64,000 bases of DNA from Planctomycetota bacterium (GTDB lineage Bacteria > Planctomycetota > Planctomycetia > Pirellulales > Lacipirellulaceae). Below the pieces are notes generated by a model. It made no database searches and was not told the origin of the DNA. It was given only the letters and a program-made list of their open reading frames with translations. Where the stretch lies: positions 1 through 64,000 of the forward strand of contig JAJDED010000007.1 of NCBI GenBank assembly GCA_029259915.1. The letters are read 5' to 3'. Of the stretch, positions 53,546 through 62,326 are shown piece after piece. The first letter of the stretch is position 1. Every line of letters begins with the position of its first letter. The position numbers and the translations under genes were made by a program.

Positions 53546-53997
53546 TGCGCCTTTTCGATTTCAAAGTCAAATGTATGGCTGGAAGAATCGATTACGCATT
53601 CGTATGGCGTTGTTTCCGAGTCGGTGTACTGTTCGGCAACCAAGGAGGTCATGTCCCGGTAGGATTTGATGATAGAAAAAACGACCTTGTATTTGCCGTA
53701 GAAGGCACCATCCTCAGGTTTGATCGTAGTCAATTCATAGGACCCATCAGATTGAATATAGCCGGAAGCCGCTTTACGAACCTCCGCAGTAGTATCCTTC
53801 GCAACTTCAAACCGAACGACCCCCAGTTTTTCGGTGGGGAATGTTCCATCTGAGTACGTTACCTTGCCCGTAACAGTTCCCATCGCAGGCCCACTCTCGC
53901 CGCATCCCGTCAGGGTAACAAGTACCACAGCGCAAACGAGTATTCCCAAAGTTTTGGTAGCACCAACCGACGGATGCCGGATTACATTAAAAAGCAT
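53542..53997 (-). CDS. small lipoprotein, planctomycete type
   Basis: 151 residues from ATG 53997, picked because AGGAAG is ~8 bases ahead; other ATG codons (54003) are too close to it. The N-terminus has a hydrophobic stretch and a lipobox (VLVTLTGC-GESG), then a compact beta domain: GTVTGKVTYSDGTFPTEKLG, SDGSYELTTIKPEDGAFYG, KYKVVFSI. This resembles the carboxypeptidase-regulatory/transthyretin-like lipoproteins commonly placed next to DUF1559 genes in planctomycetes, as here. Its stop overlaps the ggt start, an unexpected coupling to an enzyme. Function unknown; structural partner of the pseudopilin-like protein is likely. Confidence 0.72.
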   Translation of the reverse strand: MLFNVIRHPSVGATKTLGILVCAVVLVTLTGCGESGPAMGTVTGKVTYSDGTFPTEKLGVVRFEVAKDTTAEVRKAASGYIQSDGSYELTTIKPEDGAFYGKYKVVFSIIKSYRDMTSLVAEQYTDSETTPYECVIDSSSHTFDFEIEKAQ

Positions 53998-54131
53998 GAT
54001 CATTCTTCCTGAAAAATTGGGGCTAGCGGTAGGTTTCATGAGATAACGTTTGCAATAAAAGATCATTCGACAAGGTCTGGTTGACATTCAATTGGTTGTG
54101 AAACCATGTCTTGGACTGCTAGTTTGGATAG

Positions 54132-54242
54132 TAGGCCCGGCATTTATGCCGGGTATCGCAGGTGAGCAGATTAGGAAAGCCCCGTTAACGGGGCTTCTCG
54201 ATTTTTTCTCCCTCAAAGAACCCGGCATAAATGCCGGGCCTA
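54132..54242. repeat. nested palindromic element
   Basis: Outer arms of 23 bases (54132-54154 and 54220-54242) are exact reverse complements. Each arm contains its own palindrome (CCGGCATTTATGCCGG and its complement). The centre holds a perfect 20-base palindrome, AAGCCCCGTTAACGGGGCTT (54178-54197), with a T-run at 54202-54207. It lies between the DUF1559 gene and its lipoprotein, both on the minus strand. The central stem could act as a plus-strand terminator, but the design as a whole is that of a REP-like or MITE-like insertion. Confidence 0.75.
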
Positions 54243-54345
54243 ATATGGTTCTCCGTAATCCAGGAATGTCACACACACTACCAAGTGCCGCAAACCGATA
54301 CTTATATGCCAACAAACAATTTTCGATCGAGATTACAGGTTCGCA

Positions 54346-55440
54346 TTAAAGTTCGCCGACTATCTCGCCATCGGCGCTCAATATGAAGTAGTCCCACGCC
54401 GAGCAACATGGCCCTCTTACCCCAGTCGTTTCGATCGCGTCACTAATCCACCGGGCACTGCCATCTGCCATGCCTATATGAAGTCCACCAGGATGCGTAC
54501 TCCGGGGAGAGGCTTGGTCGTTGAATTGATCGCCCCAATAACACTGCATACATTCACTTTTGTATTCTTGCCAGAGCCGTGCTTCACATCCGGCCACATC
54601 ATCAGCGTTGTCGAGGCATGCATTGGGCCCGTTGGCGTCGCCACTAAATCCGTGCCAAGCTACCACAGAAGCACCGGCCGTACCCAGCGCCCAAACCCCT
54701 CGTCGATCTGGTTCTGACAAGCCGGCTCGCACTTCGGCCAGCATCATCACATTCGACAAACCGTCAGTAATACTTTTCAAAGAAACAGCCACGTTGGGGC
54801 CCATCACGCCGCGGCGAGGGGGGATAGGGGGCTTGCCGGGAGCGGAGAACTCTTTTCCTCCTGTCCAACCGGGTGAATAGGGGCCGCAGATATAATGAAC
54901 GGGTTTATGATTTTCGTCGCACAGTCCTCCGCCTTTCAGCAGCGGTCCATTTCCCATATTAGCGGCGTAATTGCCGCGGGCCCAATTGTTTCCCATCAGT
55001 CCGCCTGCATTCATCGGTTCTTGGTTGCGATCGTCCGCAGGGCATAGCATGCTACTGAGTACCTGACTGCGAGCTTCTTCATTTTTGAGGTCGGAAATTC
55101 GGAGCGAGAGATCAAAACTATCGTAAACACTTCTCAACTCGATAAATGGCAAAATCGCGATGACCCAATTCGGCCCGACATTCGGAGTGGTTGCCGGGTT
55201 TTGGTTTTCAGGAAATTCAAGCGCGGGCGGTAAAGTGCCATTGGAGGATTCGTAGTTCAGGACCCCCAGCGACAGTTGTTTCACATGATTGACGCATTGC
55301 GTGCGCCGCGCCGCTGCGCGCGCCGCCTGAACCGCCGGCAGCAGCAATGCGACCAACACGCCAATAATCGCGATTACTACCAAAAGCTCGACAAGAGTGA
55401 ACGCTTTTAGATCGGAACTACGGGTACTACGCAGGAACAT
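54346..55440 (-). CDS. DUF1559 pseudopilin-like protein
   Basis: 364 residues beginning [30 protein letters not shown], the pilin-type leader and hydrophobic helix, then [20 protein letters not shown]. The C-terminal region has the H-x9-DG motif in [20 protein letters not shown]. It likely pairs with the lipoprotein downstream (53542-53997), although a nested palindrome separates them. Read away from the amidase gene, with an operator-like repeat (55585-55612) in the divergent gap, 145 bases upstream of its start. Confidence 0.88.
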   Translation of the reverse strand: MFLRSTRSSDLKAFTLVELLVVIAIIGVLVALLLPAVQAARAAARRTQCVNHVKQLSLGVLNYESSNGTLPPALEFPENQNPATTPNVGPNWVIAILPFIELRSVYDSFDLSLRISDLKNEEARSQVLSSMLCPADDRNQEPMNAGGLMGNNWARGNYAANMGNGPLLKGGGLCDENHKPVHYICGPYSPGWTGGKEFSAPGKPPIPPRRGVMGPNVAVSLKSITDGLSNVMMLAEVRAGLSEPDRRGVWALGTAGASVVAWHGFSGDANGPNACLDNADDVAGCEARLWQEYKSECMQCYWGDQFNDQASPRSTHPGGLHIGMADGSARWISDAIETTGVRGPCCSAWDYFILSADGEIVGEL

Positions 55441-55584
55441 GATGCATTCCTAAATTGCATGAGAATGATTGAAAAGTTATAGCGTTACGTTCGTCCAAAT
55501 GAGGAACGAGTCTTTACTAGTATCGCACACTAACTAAAACCAGCGAAGAGAGCTATAAAAAAACTACACCTTGGAACCATGGTT

Positions 55585-55612
55585 TTGCGCAAATGATTGT
55601 TTTCGTTGCGCA
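55585..55612 (+). promoter_or_regulatory. putative regulator site, perfect TTGCGCA-N14-TTGCGCA
   Basis: Identical half-sites at 55585-55591 and 55606-55612, 21 bases apart, in the divergent gap between the DUF1559 gene (145 bases) and the amidase (127 bases). Confidence 0.65.
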
Positions 55613-55738
55613 TAGTGTGCCGATTGCTTTCAGGGTGGGTTTCCCTTGGTATAATCCACACTTGTGGGTTCCCTAGTATTGATTTTAATTCAGTCGTAAC
55701 GGCCCCAAATTCTTTAGTGGTATGGGCCAGCTCTATTT

Positions 55739-58726
55739 ATGGCGGAACAGATGAAGCAACGCATTTCCAAATTCTGGCGCCGCGCGAAAAATGCGCTGCG
55801 GTCTAGCAGTGGCAATATGAATTATTCGCGGCGATTGGCGCGAGGCAAGTCGCTGTGCTTCGAACCTCTCGAACCCCGTACCCTGCTCGCCGCGGCTGGT
55901 TTGGTCGACGTTGGTGCGCAGCCCGTCGGGGAGCTTACTGGCAAGATTGTCTACACGCATGGCGGGCATGGCATTACTGGTGATTTCCCCAGTGCAGGCA
56001 ACTGGGCATTTCAGCGACCCTTGCTTTTGAACATGATCGAAGACCTCGGCAACCAGGACCAGATGACGTTTTTTGCCGACTATTTGTTTCGTGCCGGGGC
56101 GACGGTCGCCCCGATTCGGCCAGTGGGACACCAATCCAACGAGGTGGTACTCGACAACGACGACGTCGGCGTCACCTTCAGCGGTACATGGAGCGATGGG
56201 GCCGAGAGTGTTTACTTCGGCGGCGCCGCTGATGTACCTTTCCGCGAGGCAGCCACTTCGGTAACCGAAACCGCTTTTGCACGATACACGCCCAACATTC
56301 CCCAGGCCGGTCATTATCCCGTTTATGCCTGGACTCCTAGCGGAGCCAATCGGGCTACCGACCAGCTTTATCGCGTCAATCATTCGGGGGGGATTACTGA
56401 AGTCACGGTGAATCACCGCCGCGTGGGCAATGGCACGGTGTATTTGGGTACCTACTATTTTGAAGCAGGTTCCAACGGTTTTGTCGACATCAGCAATCGC
56501 TCGAACGATGCCGGCAGCATCGTGGTGGCCGACATGATTCGCTTTGGCAATGGTGTGGGCGACGTCCAGCAAAGCGGCACGACCTCGGGGCGCGACCGCG
56601 AGGACGAGGCCGGACTTTATTGGGTCGAATGGCACGCCACCCGTTCCCAGGGTATCCCCGAAAGCGAGTATCGAACCACCAGCAACGACCGCAACGCAAC
56701 AGTCAGCCTGTCGCCGCGGTTCTCGGAGTTTATGAACCGCGAGGCCGACGGTTCGCTTTCCGATCGGGTGTTTGTCAGCTTCCATTCCAACGCGGGCGGC
56801 GGCCGTGGCGTGGTGGGATTGCACAACACCACCCAGGGCGGCGATACGCCCAATCAACTTCTGTTGGCCACACTACTCGGGCAAGAGGTAAACGACGACC
56901 TTGTCGATCAAAATGGTTTGTTCGAGCACAACTGGAACGACCGAGGGAGCAACATTACCTTTGAAACAACGTTCAATTATGGCGAGATCAACAATTCGGT
57001 GATCAACAACGAATTCGACGCCACGATTGTCGAGACGGCATTCCACGACAATCAGCTTGATGCCGAATTGATGCGCGACGCCAGGGTCCGGGATGCCTTG
57101 GCCCGGTCGACTTACCAGGGACTGATCAGGTATTTCAATAATGTCGACGGCGGTGCAACGCAGATCGTGATGTTGCCAGGGCAAGTGACCAACGTGCGTG
57201 CAGAAACCGCTAGCGCAACCAGTGTGACCGTCTCTTGGACGCCGCCTGTGGCCAACACGTTTAATGGCGATGCCGCTACGGGCTACATGGTTTACGGTTC
57301 GACCGACGGCTATGGCTTCGATGGCGGTACGTTTGTTGGCGGCGGTGCTTCGACAAGCCATACCTTTACTGGGTTGGATCCTGCCGAAGGGGCCTACTAC
57401 TTCAAGGTTGCCGCGGTAAACGCGGGCGGCGAAAGCCCAGCTTCGGAAGTCGTTGCCGCGATACCCAACGTTGGCACGAAGGACATCCTTATCGTCAACG
57501 GCTTCGATCGCATTGGACGTACGCAAAATCCTGTGCAGGCAGGTGCCGAACGGGTTCGACCGCGGCAGAGCAATTCGTACGACTATGCCGTGCAAATGGC
57601 TTCCGCGATCGAGGCCAGCTCGCCTGCTTTAGTCGTTGATACGGCTTCCAACGAAGACGTGATAGCCGGAACCGTGAACCTGGGCGACTACGATTCCGTG
57701 TTCTGGATCCTCGGCGAGGAATCCTCGGCCGACGATACCTTCAATGGAACCGAGCAAGCTCTGGTAGCGTCGTATCTGGCCGGCGGAGGGAAACTGTTTG
57801 TATCTGGCGCTGAAATTGGCTGGGATTTGGACAATCTCGGCAATGGTGTAGCTTTCTATAATGGCCAGCTACGCGCCAATTACGTGGCCGACGACGCCAA
57901 TACTTTCAATGTCCAAGGCGTAGCTGGTTCGATTTTCGATGGCCTTTCTTTTTCGTTCGATGATGGCAGTCAGTTCTACGACGTCAATTTTCCGGACGTG
58001 ATCTCCCCGCTGGGCGGGGCGACCACCGCGCTGAACTACGTCGGTGGTACTGGAGGTGGGGCCGCAATTCAATTCGAAAGCGGTGGTGTCGGGCAATTGG
58101 TAAACTTTGGATTTCCCTTTGAGACGATTACCGATCCGGCAATGCGAAATGCCGTGATGGGAAATATCATCCAGTTTTTCGGCATTGCTGCCGAAACAGG
58201 CGATTTTGATCAGGACACCGACATCGACGGTTTCGATTTTCTGGCTTGGCAACGCAATGCCGGAACAACTGGAGGAGCCACGCTTGCCCAGGGCGATGGC
58301 AATGCCGACGGGAATGTCGATGACCTGGATCTTGCCATTTGGACAACACAATACGGCACGACACCAATCGTAGCCGCCGCCACCGCAGCGTTTGCTGCCG
58401 CCGAGCAACCCTCGGCAGTTAGCGCAAATCTCGACTCGACAGAGTTTGTTGCTGTTGCCCAATTGGCCAGCGGTTTGAATTCTTCGGGGTCTCGCCAAAG
58501 CAACGAATCGGCATTGCTTTCTCGCAACCAGGGCATCGAGCAAATCGCCCGTCCAACAATCCAGCAATTGGAAAACTTGCGATCGTCTGACCTGAGCTCT
58601 GGGGTGCTGACTTCGCATTCTGCAATTGAGGCGGTAACGGAGACCAACTCTACTGCATCCCTTGAGAGAGCTTTCTCCGAGTTGGCCGAGGACGATCATT
58701 GGAACTTGTCTCGCTTTGGTGCTTAA
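55739..58726 (+). CDS. LEPR-XLL secreted N-acetylmuramoyl-L-alanine amidase, multidomain
   Basis: 995 residues. The N-terminus carries the planctomycete LEPR-XLL export signal (LCFEPLEPRTLLAA, ~39-52). An Amidase_3 fold is split: THGGHGITGD (zinc H77) comes before a golvesin-like beta domain (~135-270), and the rest (FVSFHSNAGG with H349; ATIVETAFHDNQLDAELM with catalytic E432) follows. Then a fibronectin type III domain (~482-575), an unassigned region (KDILIVNGFDRIG ... SVFWILGEESSADDTF) and a dockerin-like pair (DFDQDTDIDGFDFLAWQRN). It would cut the MurNAc-L-Ala bond of murein. No PEP-CTERM tail, unlike the other secreted enzymes here. Insertion of a whole domain into the amidase core is uncommon. 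Confidence 0.85.
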   Translation: MAEQMKQRISKFWRRAKNALRSSSGNMNYSRRLARGKSLCFEPLEPRTLLAAAGLVDVGAQPVGELTGKIVYTHGGHGITGDFPSAGNWAFQRPLLLNMIEDLGNQDQMTFFADYLFRAGATVAPIRPVGHQSNEVVLDNDDVGVTFSGTWSDGAESVYFGGAADVPFREAATSVTETAFARYTPNIPQAGHYPVYAWTPSGANRATDQLYRVNHSGGITEVTVNHRRVGNGTVYLGTYYFEAGSNGFVDISNRSNDAGSIVVADMIRFGNGVGDVQQSGTTSGRDREDEAGLYWVEWHATRSQGIPESEYRTTSNDRNATVSLSPRFSEFMNREADGSLSDRVFVSFHSNAGGGRGVVGLHNTTQGGDTPNQLLLATLLGQEVNDDLVDQNGLFEHNWNDRGSNITFETTFNYGEINNSVINNEFDATIVETAFHDNQLDAELMRDARVRDALARSTYQGLIRYFNNVDGGATQIVMLPGQVTNVRAETASATSVTVSWTPPVANTFNGDAATGYMVYGSTDGYGFDGGTFVGGGASTSHTFTGLDPAEGAYYFKVAAVNAGGESPASEVVAAIPNVGTKDILIVNGFDRIGRTQNPVQAGAERVRPRQSNSYDYAVQMASAIEASSPALVVDTASNEDVIAGTVNLGDYDSVFWILGEESSADDTFNGTEQALVASYLAGGGKLFVSGAEIGWDLDNLGNGVAFYNGQLRANYVADDANTFNVQGVAGSIFDGLSFSFDDGSQFYDVNFPDVISPLGGATTALNYVGGTGGGAAIQFESGGVGQLVNFGFPFETITDPAMRNAVMGNIIQFFGIAAETGDFDQDTDIDGFDFLAWQRNAGTTGGATLAQGDGNADGNVDDLDLAIWTTQYGTTPIVAAATAAFAAAEQPSAVSANLDSTEFVAVAQLASGLNSSGSRQSNESALLSRNQGIEQIARPTIQQLENLRSSDLSSGVLTSHSAIEAVTETNSTASLERAFSELAEDDHWNLSRFGA

Positions 58727-58834
58727 ACCAGAGTTTTTTGATAGACATCGTCACCGATGTATCTCATTGCTTGATAGCGTGTTACACAGATTGAGATTAC
58801 AAGGTTAAGAAGGTTAATAAACTCACCTGATCCA

Positions 58835-58862
58835 TTGCGCAAAGGGGAGAAACTTTTGCGCA
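58835..58862 (+). promoter_or_regulatory. putative regulator site, perfect TTGCGCA-N14-TTGCGCA
   Basis: Identical half-sites at 58835-58841 and 58856-58862, 21 bases apart, in the 487-base gap between the amidase and the PEP-CTERM gene at 59214 (352 bases ahead). The rest of the gap holds no recognisable gene. Confidence 0.62.
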
Positions 58863-59213
58863 CGATTCGTTAGGAGATTCTTTTCGCGACGTTATTATGG
58901 GGTCAGTGAAACATTACGGGTTTTGTCGGTTGGGGCAAATGTCGAAGCCGAACCGAGTAGCGCGTTGTTTCCTTAACTCGAAGAGGCTTGGATGCTCTTT
59001 GAGAAACCTTGTCACACCATCGGGGAGGGAAAGTCAGCAAGGCGATACTCCGTTTTCGTCAGCGCGTTCGTTCGCAAGCTAACAACTATTCTCGCTGGTT
59101 TGTTTTTGTTGTCACAAAAAAGATTTCGGCGGTTTGAGGTTTAGAACGCCGCCTTGCGTCGAATTTCAAGTTAGTACGTATTTTCTAGCAACGTAAGATT
59201 TAAGGATAGACTC

Positions 59214-60500
59214 ATGAGAATGAAAATTGCTTTGTGCAGCGTCGCCAGCTTTGCGGTGTTCGCTATCTTCTGTAACCCGTCTTTTGGGCAGCTGTACTCC
59301 CAGAATTTTGATGTCGATGATACGGCGAACTGGACCGTTAACTTATCTCCCACGACCGACTCGAATGCCGACCTCTTTTTCGACTACAGCACCGTTGGAA
59401 TCCCGTCCGCGCCAAATTCTACTGGCGGTACTACGCGTGGTATGAAGCTGCAGGCGAACTTGTTCACTAACTTGTTCGGCGGTATGAGTGCTTCACCGAC
59501 CGGGCAGAGTTTTACAGGTGATTATGTCCTTAGCTACGACATGTGGCAAAGTTACCACGGTGTCCCTTTTGTTCCGCCGGCAGGTATTTTTCCCGCGGGT
59601 GGCGGCATCATTCGAGGCCAAGCCAGCGGTGGGACCAATCTTGGATACGGCGGCATTATGACATCCGGTACCGTTGCCAATTCAGCAGGCACTGCCGATG
59701 GTGTTTTCTTTGCTTCGACAACTGACGGGGATTCTGGCGCCGATTACCGCGTCTACTCATCAGACAAGAATGTGAGTTACCAGCCTAACGCTCTACCACC
59801 AACAGATCCCGGTTTCGATGCCAGAGACCTTGATGCAAACTATCTCGCTGTAGGGGGATCGGCTCCTGCGGACTTCGACGGTGATTTAGACGTCGATGGC
59901 TTCGACTTTCTGCAATGGCAACGTGGTAATGGGAACTTCGTCGGTACCGCAGTAAAAGCGAATGGCGATGCCAACGCAGATGGTTTTGTCGATGCGTTGG
60001 ATCTCGAAGCATGGGAGTACTGGAAAACCGTGGATCACAAAACCCGTAACGCGGCGACTTCTACTCTTTATACAGATAACTTCGGAGGCGCGTTCCCCAC
60101 GGCTGCACAAACCGCTCTATTTCCAAGCGAATTGGCAGCACATCCGGACAACAAAACTGACGTCGGGGTCCAGGGTTATGCCTGGCATGAGCACACTATT
60201 ACCAAGTCAGGCAATATTGTCACATGGTCAATTGACGGCATTGACTTGATCGTGCTTGACACGTCGAACTTTACCATTCCGGTTGGCGGATCAAATATTT
60301 TGTTCGGTCATGGTGATATCAACAACGGTTCATCGATCGATGCACAAGCATTTACCCTGTTATTTACCTTGGTCGACAATGTACAGGTCAACGCCCTCCC
60401 AGTGTTGACCAGTAGTGTGCCAGAACCAAGTAGTTGTCTAATCCTGGCGGCAGGTTTGGCCTGCTTGGTGGGATGTCGTTCCAGGACGAAAGATTGTTGA
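59214..60500 (+). CDS. PEP-CTERM protein with dockerin-like repeat, 428 aa
   Basis: Signal peptide (MRMKIALCSVASFAVFAIFC, then NPSFG-Q), a beta-rich domain beginning LYSQNFDVDDTANWTVNLSP, a dockerin-like pair (ADFDGDLDVDGFDFLQWQRG ... ANGDANADGFVDALDLEAWE, about 219-269) placed in the middle, a second beta-rich part, and a PEP-CTERM end (VPEPSSCLILAAGLACLVGC). A jelly-roll lectin-like or binding role is possible from the TANWTVN and TKSGNIVTWSIDGIDL patterns, but no family is certain. The dockerin position inside the protein is unlike the C-terminal one in its neighbours. Another PEP-CTERM gene follows. Confidence 0.75.
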   Translation: MRMKIALCSVASFAVFAIFCNPSFGQLYSQNFDVDDTANWTVNLSPTTDSNADLFFDYSTVGIPSAPNSTGGTTRGMKLQANLFTNLFGGMSASPTGQSFTGDYVLSYDMWQSYHGVPFVPPAGIFPAGGGIIRGQASGGTNLGYGGIMTSGTVANSAGTADGVFFASTTDGDSGADYRVYSSDKNVSYQPNALPPTDPGFDARDLDANYLAVGGSAPADFDGDLDVDGFDFLQWQRGNGNFVGTAVKANGDANADGFVDALDLEAWEYWKTVDHKTRNAATSTLYTDNFGGAFPTAAQTALFPSELAAHPDNKTDVGVQGYAWHEHTITKSGNIVTWSIDGIDLIVLDTSNFTIPVGGSNILFGHGDINNGSSIDAQAFTLLFTLVDNVQVNALPVLTSSVPEPSSCLILAAGLACLVGCRSRTKDC

Positions 60501-60680
60501 TTAGTTATGAACGGGAGATTAGGGCCTTGCCTTTCAGACCTGTTCCAGCGAGTTTTAACGTGATTTTCGGTTATTTGTTTTTAGAGAGCTTTTGTGTGGT
60601 TTATTTCTTGGCGGTAGTGCTTCTTTGGTTGCGCAGCTGGGTTGAACTGCTCCGTTTTCCTTTATTACAGGGGGTGTCTC

Positions 60681-61607
60681 ATGAAAATGATCACTCGGTT
60701 TACTGTCTGCTCCCTTTGGGTAGTAGCACTCGGATTGGCTATGGCGACCGTTTCGTCGGCCGCGATAATTATTAACGATGATTTGAATGCGGACACCTCT
60801 GCGAACTACACTGAGGTGGCACTGGGAGCCGACCATGCGGTTACCTTTGCATTTGACTACAGTGGAATAGTCGGATCCGCACCCAACACGGGCGACGCTT
60901 CGACCACAGGTGTGCTTATCACAGCGAACCAAACGCTTGGAGCTGCCAGTGCTGCAACCCTTTTCCACAACACGCCTATCCAGGCCAATGCGCGGGTTAC
61001 CGTCGATATGTACATGGGAGTCACCGGCACGGGCGGCACCACGGAATTTGGAAGCGTTGGCATCGGCAGCACGGGGAACACTCCCTTCACGATTTTCACT
61101 CCAATCGCTGGTGACGGTACCTACTTTACGCACACGGGTGATGGAGGCTCTTCCTCTGACTGGCGTTGGTCGAGGCCGGGCGGTACGAATCCTGCGGCTG
61201 CCGTTCCAGTGAACAATACTTCGCCAACATACTTGCTTGGCGGAACCAATGCGCCCTTGTACGATGGCGTTGTTGGGCTCGGTGGAAACGGAGTTGCCGG
61301 GAACATCTGGGTCACACTCTCCATCGAAGTTCAAAATGGCACAACCAGAATTAAAATCAATGGCCAAAACGTCGTTGTAGGCCCTTCGATTGGAAATGCC
61401 GACGATACTTTGACTGGTGGAAGTGCACCTGGTGGTTTGGCCAGCTTCAGCTACGCAGATGTGTTCGGTTCGGTAGCCAGCCCAGGCAACTCACAGTTTG
61501 GTATTTTTGACAATTTCGTAGTCGAAGCGATTCCCGAGCCGACCTCGTTACTGATGGCAGGTTTTGGTGCCTTGGGGCTAGTAGGATTCGTACGAAGACT
61601 ACGCTAG
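60681..61607 (+). CDS. PEP-CTERM exported protein, 308 aa
   Basis: ATG 60681 has AGGGGGTG ahead; the frame is open to 60642 but a signal peptide (MKMITRFTVCSLWVVALGLA, ATVSSA) is best with ATG 60681. The mature part is one beta-rich domain (NDDLNADTSANYTEVALGAD ... GVAGNIWVTLSIEVQNGTTR), followed by a PEP-CTERM anchor (IPEPTSLLMAGFGALGLVGF, basic end). No dockerin repeat. The start DDLNADTSANYT resembles the start of the preceding protein (FDVDDTANWTVN), so the two may be distant relatives. Single TTGCGCA half-site at 60629, without a good partner at 21 bases. Confidence 0.7.
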   Translation: MKMITRFTVCSLWVVALGLAMATVSSAAIIINDDLNADTSANYTEVALGADHAVTFAFDYSGIVGSAPNTGDASTTGVLITANQTLGAASAATLFHNTPIQANARVTVDMYMGVTGTGGTTEFGSVGIGSTGNTPFTIFTPIAGDGTYFTHTGDGGSSSDWRWSRPGGTNPAAAVPVNNTSPTYLLGGTNAPLYDGVVGLGGNGVAGNIWVTLSIEVQNGTTRIKINGQNVVVGPSIGNADDTLTGGSAPGGLASFSYADVFGSVASPGNSQFGIFDNFVVEAIPEPTSLLMAGFGALGLVGFVRRLR

Positions 61608-61820
61608 TTTTTTGATTTGAAAAGCGACTGGGTTGGGCTAAGCAAGGTCCGCTTGGTTTGGAAATGGGTTAACCCTACGTATGCGGCCCAGGCCGAGCAA
61701 GGTTGCTTCGGTCTGTGCCGCATTGTTTTTATTATAGACCGGTGTATTTTGTAGCTCGATCACCAAGCAAGAAAGCATCTTGTTCAGCAAGTGGTAGCAA
61801 CCAATGGTGAAAGCCAAAAA

Positions 61821-61898
61821 AACACGAAGAGACACAAAAAATGTAATACTTCGACATCTTCTCCGCACCTGTTCTTGTGACTTTTTGTGTTTCTCGTG
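61821..61898. repeat. imperfect inverted repeat, CACGAAGAGACACAAA type
   Basis: Left arm AACACGAAGAGACACAAAAA (61821-61840) and right arm TTTTTGTGTTTCTCGTGGC (61882-61900) are imperfect reverse complements with a 40-base spacer. It lies in the 719-base gene-free gap 61608-62326, along with an operator-like repeat and another inverted repeat. Confidence 0.55.
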
Positions 61899-61971
61899 GC
61901 TATTGAAAAACGTTGCAACACTCGGCAGAGGGATTTCAAGTGTTTTTCGTCGCTTGCATGCCTTGAGGGGT

Positions 61972-61999
61972 TTGCGCAAAACGGAGTAAATGCTGCGCT
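61972..61999 (+). promoter_or_regulatory. putative regulator site, TTGCGCA-N14-CTGCGCT
   Basis: Half-sites at 61972-61978 and 61993-61999, 21 bases apart; 328 bases before the DUF1559 gene at 62327. Confidence 0.5.
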
Positions 62000-62155
62000 C
62001 ATTTGCGTTGCTTCGTCTGCTGAGAATGTAAAGAATGGAGTATCTCGGGTGTTCTCTTCAGTACGTCTAATCATTTAGTGACGTCGACTGTTGGTTGTGG
62101 AGGAGACCGCGAGGCTAGTGTGTTGTGCACACCGTAAGAATTAGGGTTCATCATA

Positions 62156-62218
62156 TGAGCCGACGGCGCTAGCCGCGGGTTTTTTCGAGGACCACCCGAC
62201 GCTAGCGCGTTCGGCTCA
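62156..62218. repeat. GC-rich inverted repeat with 13-base spacer
   Basis: Arms 62156-62180 (TGAGCCGACGGCGCTAGCCG then CGGGT) and 62194-62218 are reverse complements over 25 bases with four mismatches. A T-run (TTTTTT) lies in the loop. Likely a dispersed palindromic element that could also stop transcription. Confidence 0.6.
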
Positions 62219-62326
62219 ACCCTCAACCCTGAAATTAAGCTGTGACTAAACACTAGGTGATTATTTTGGCATTATCATCCGCCAAAGATTTGTTCATTGC
62301 CCAAAACCTGAGAATGAGGTCTCGTA

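Noticed and set aside
54092..54349. 85-codon frame with GPAFMPG...EPGINAGP
   Set aside because: This is translation of the nested palindromic element, not a gene.
60608..60635. Possible operator before the PEP-CTERM gene at 60681
   Set aside because: Only the second half-site (TTGCGCA, 60629) fits; the position 21 bases before reads TTGGCGG, so it is not counted.
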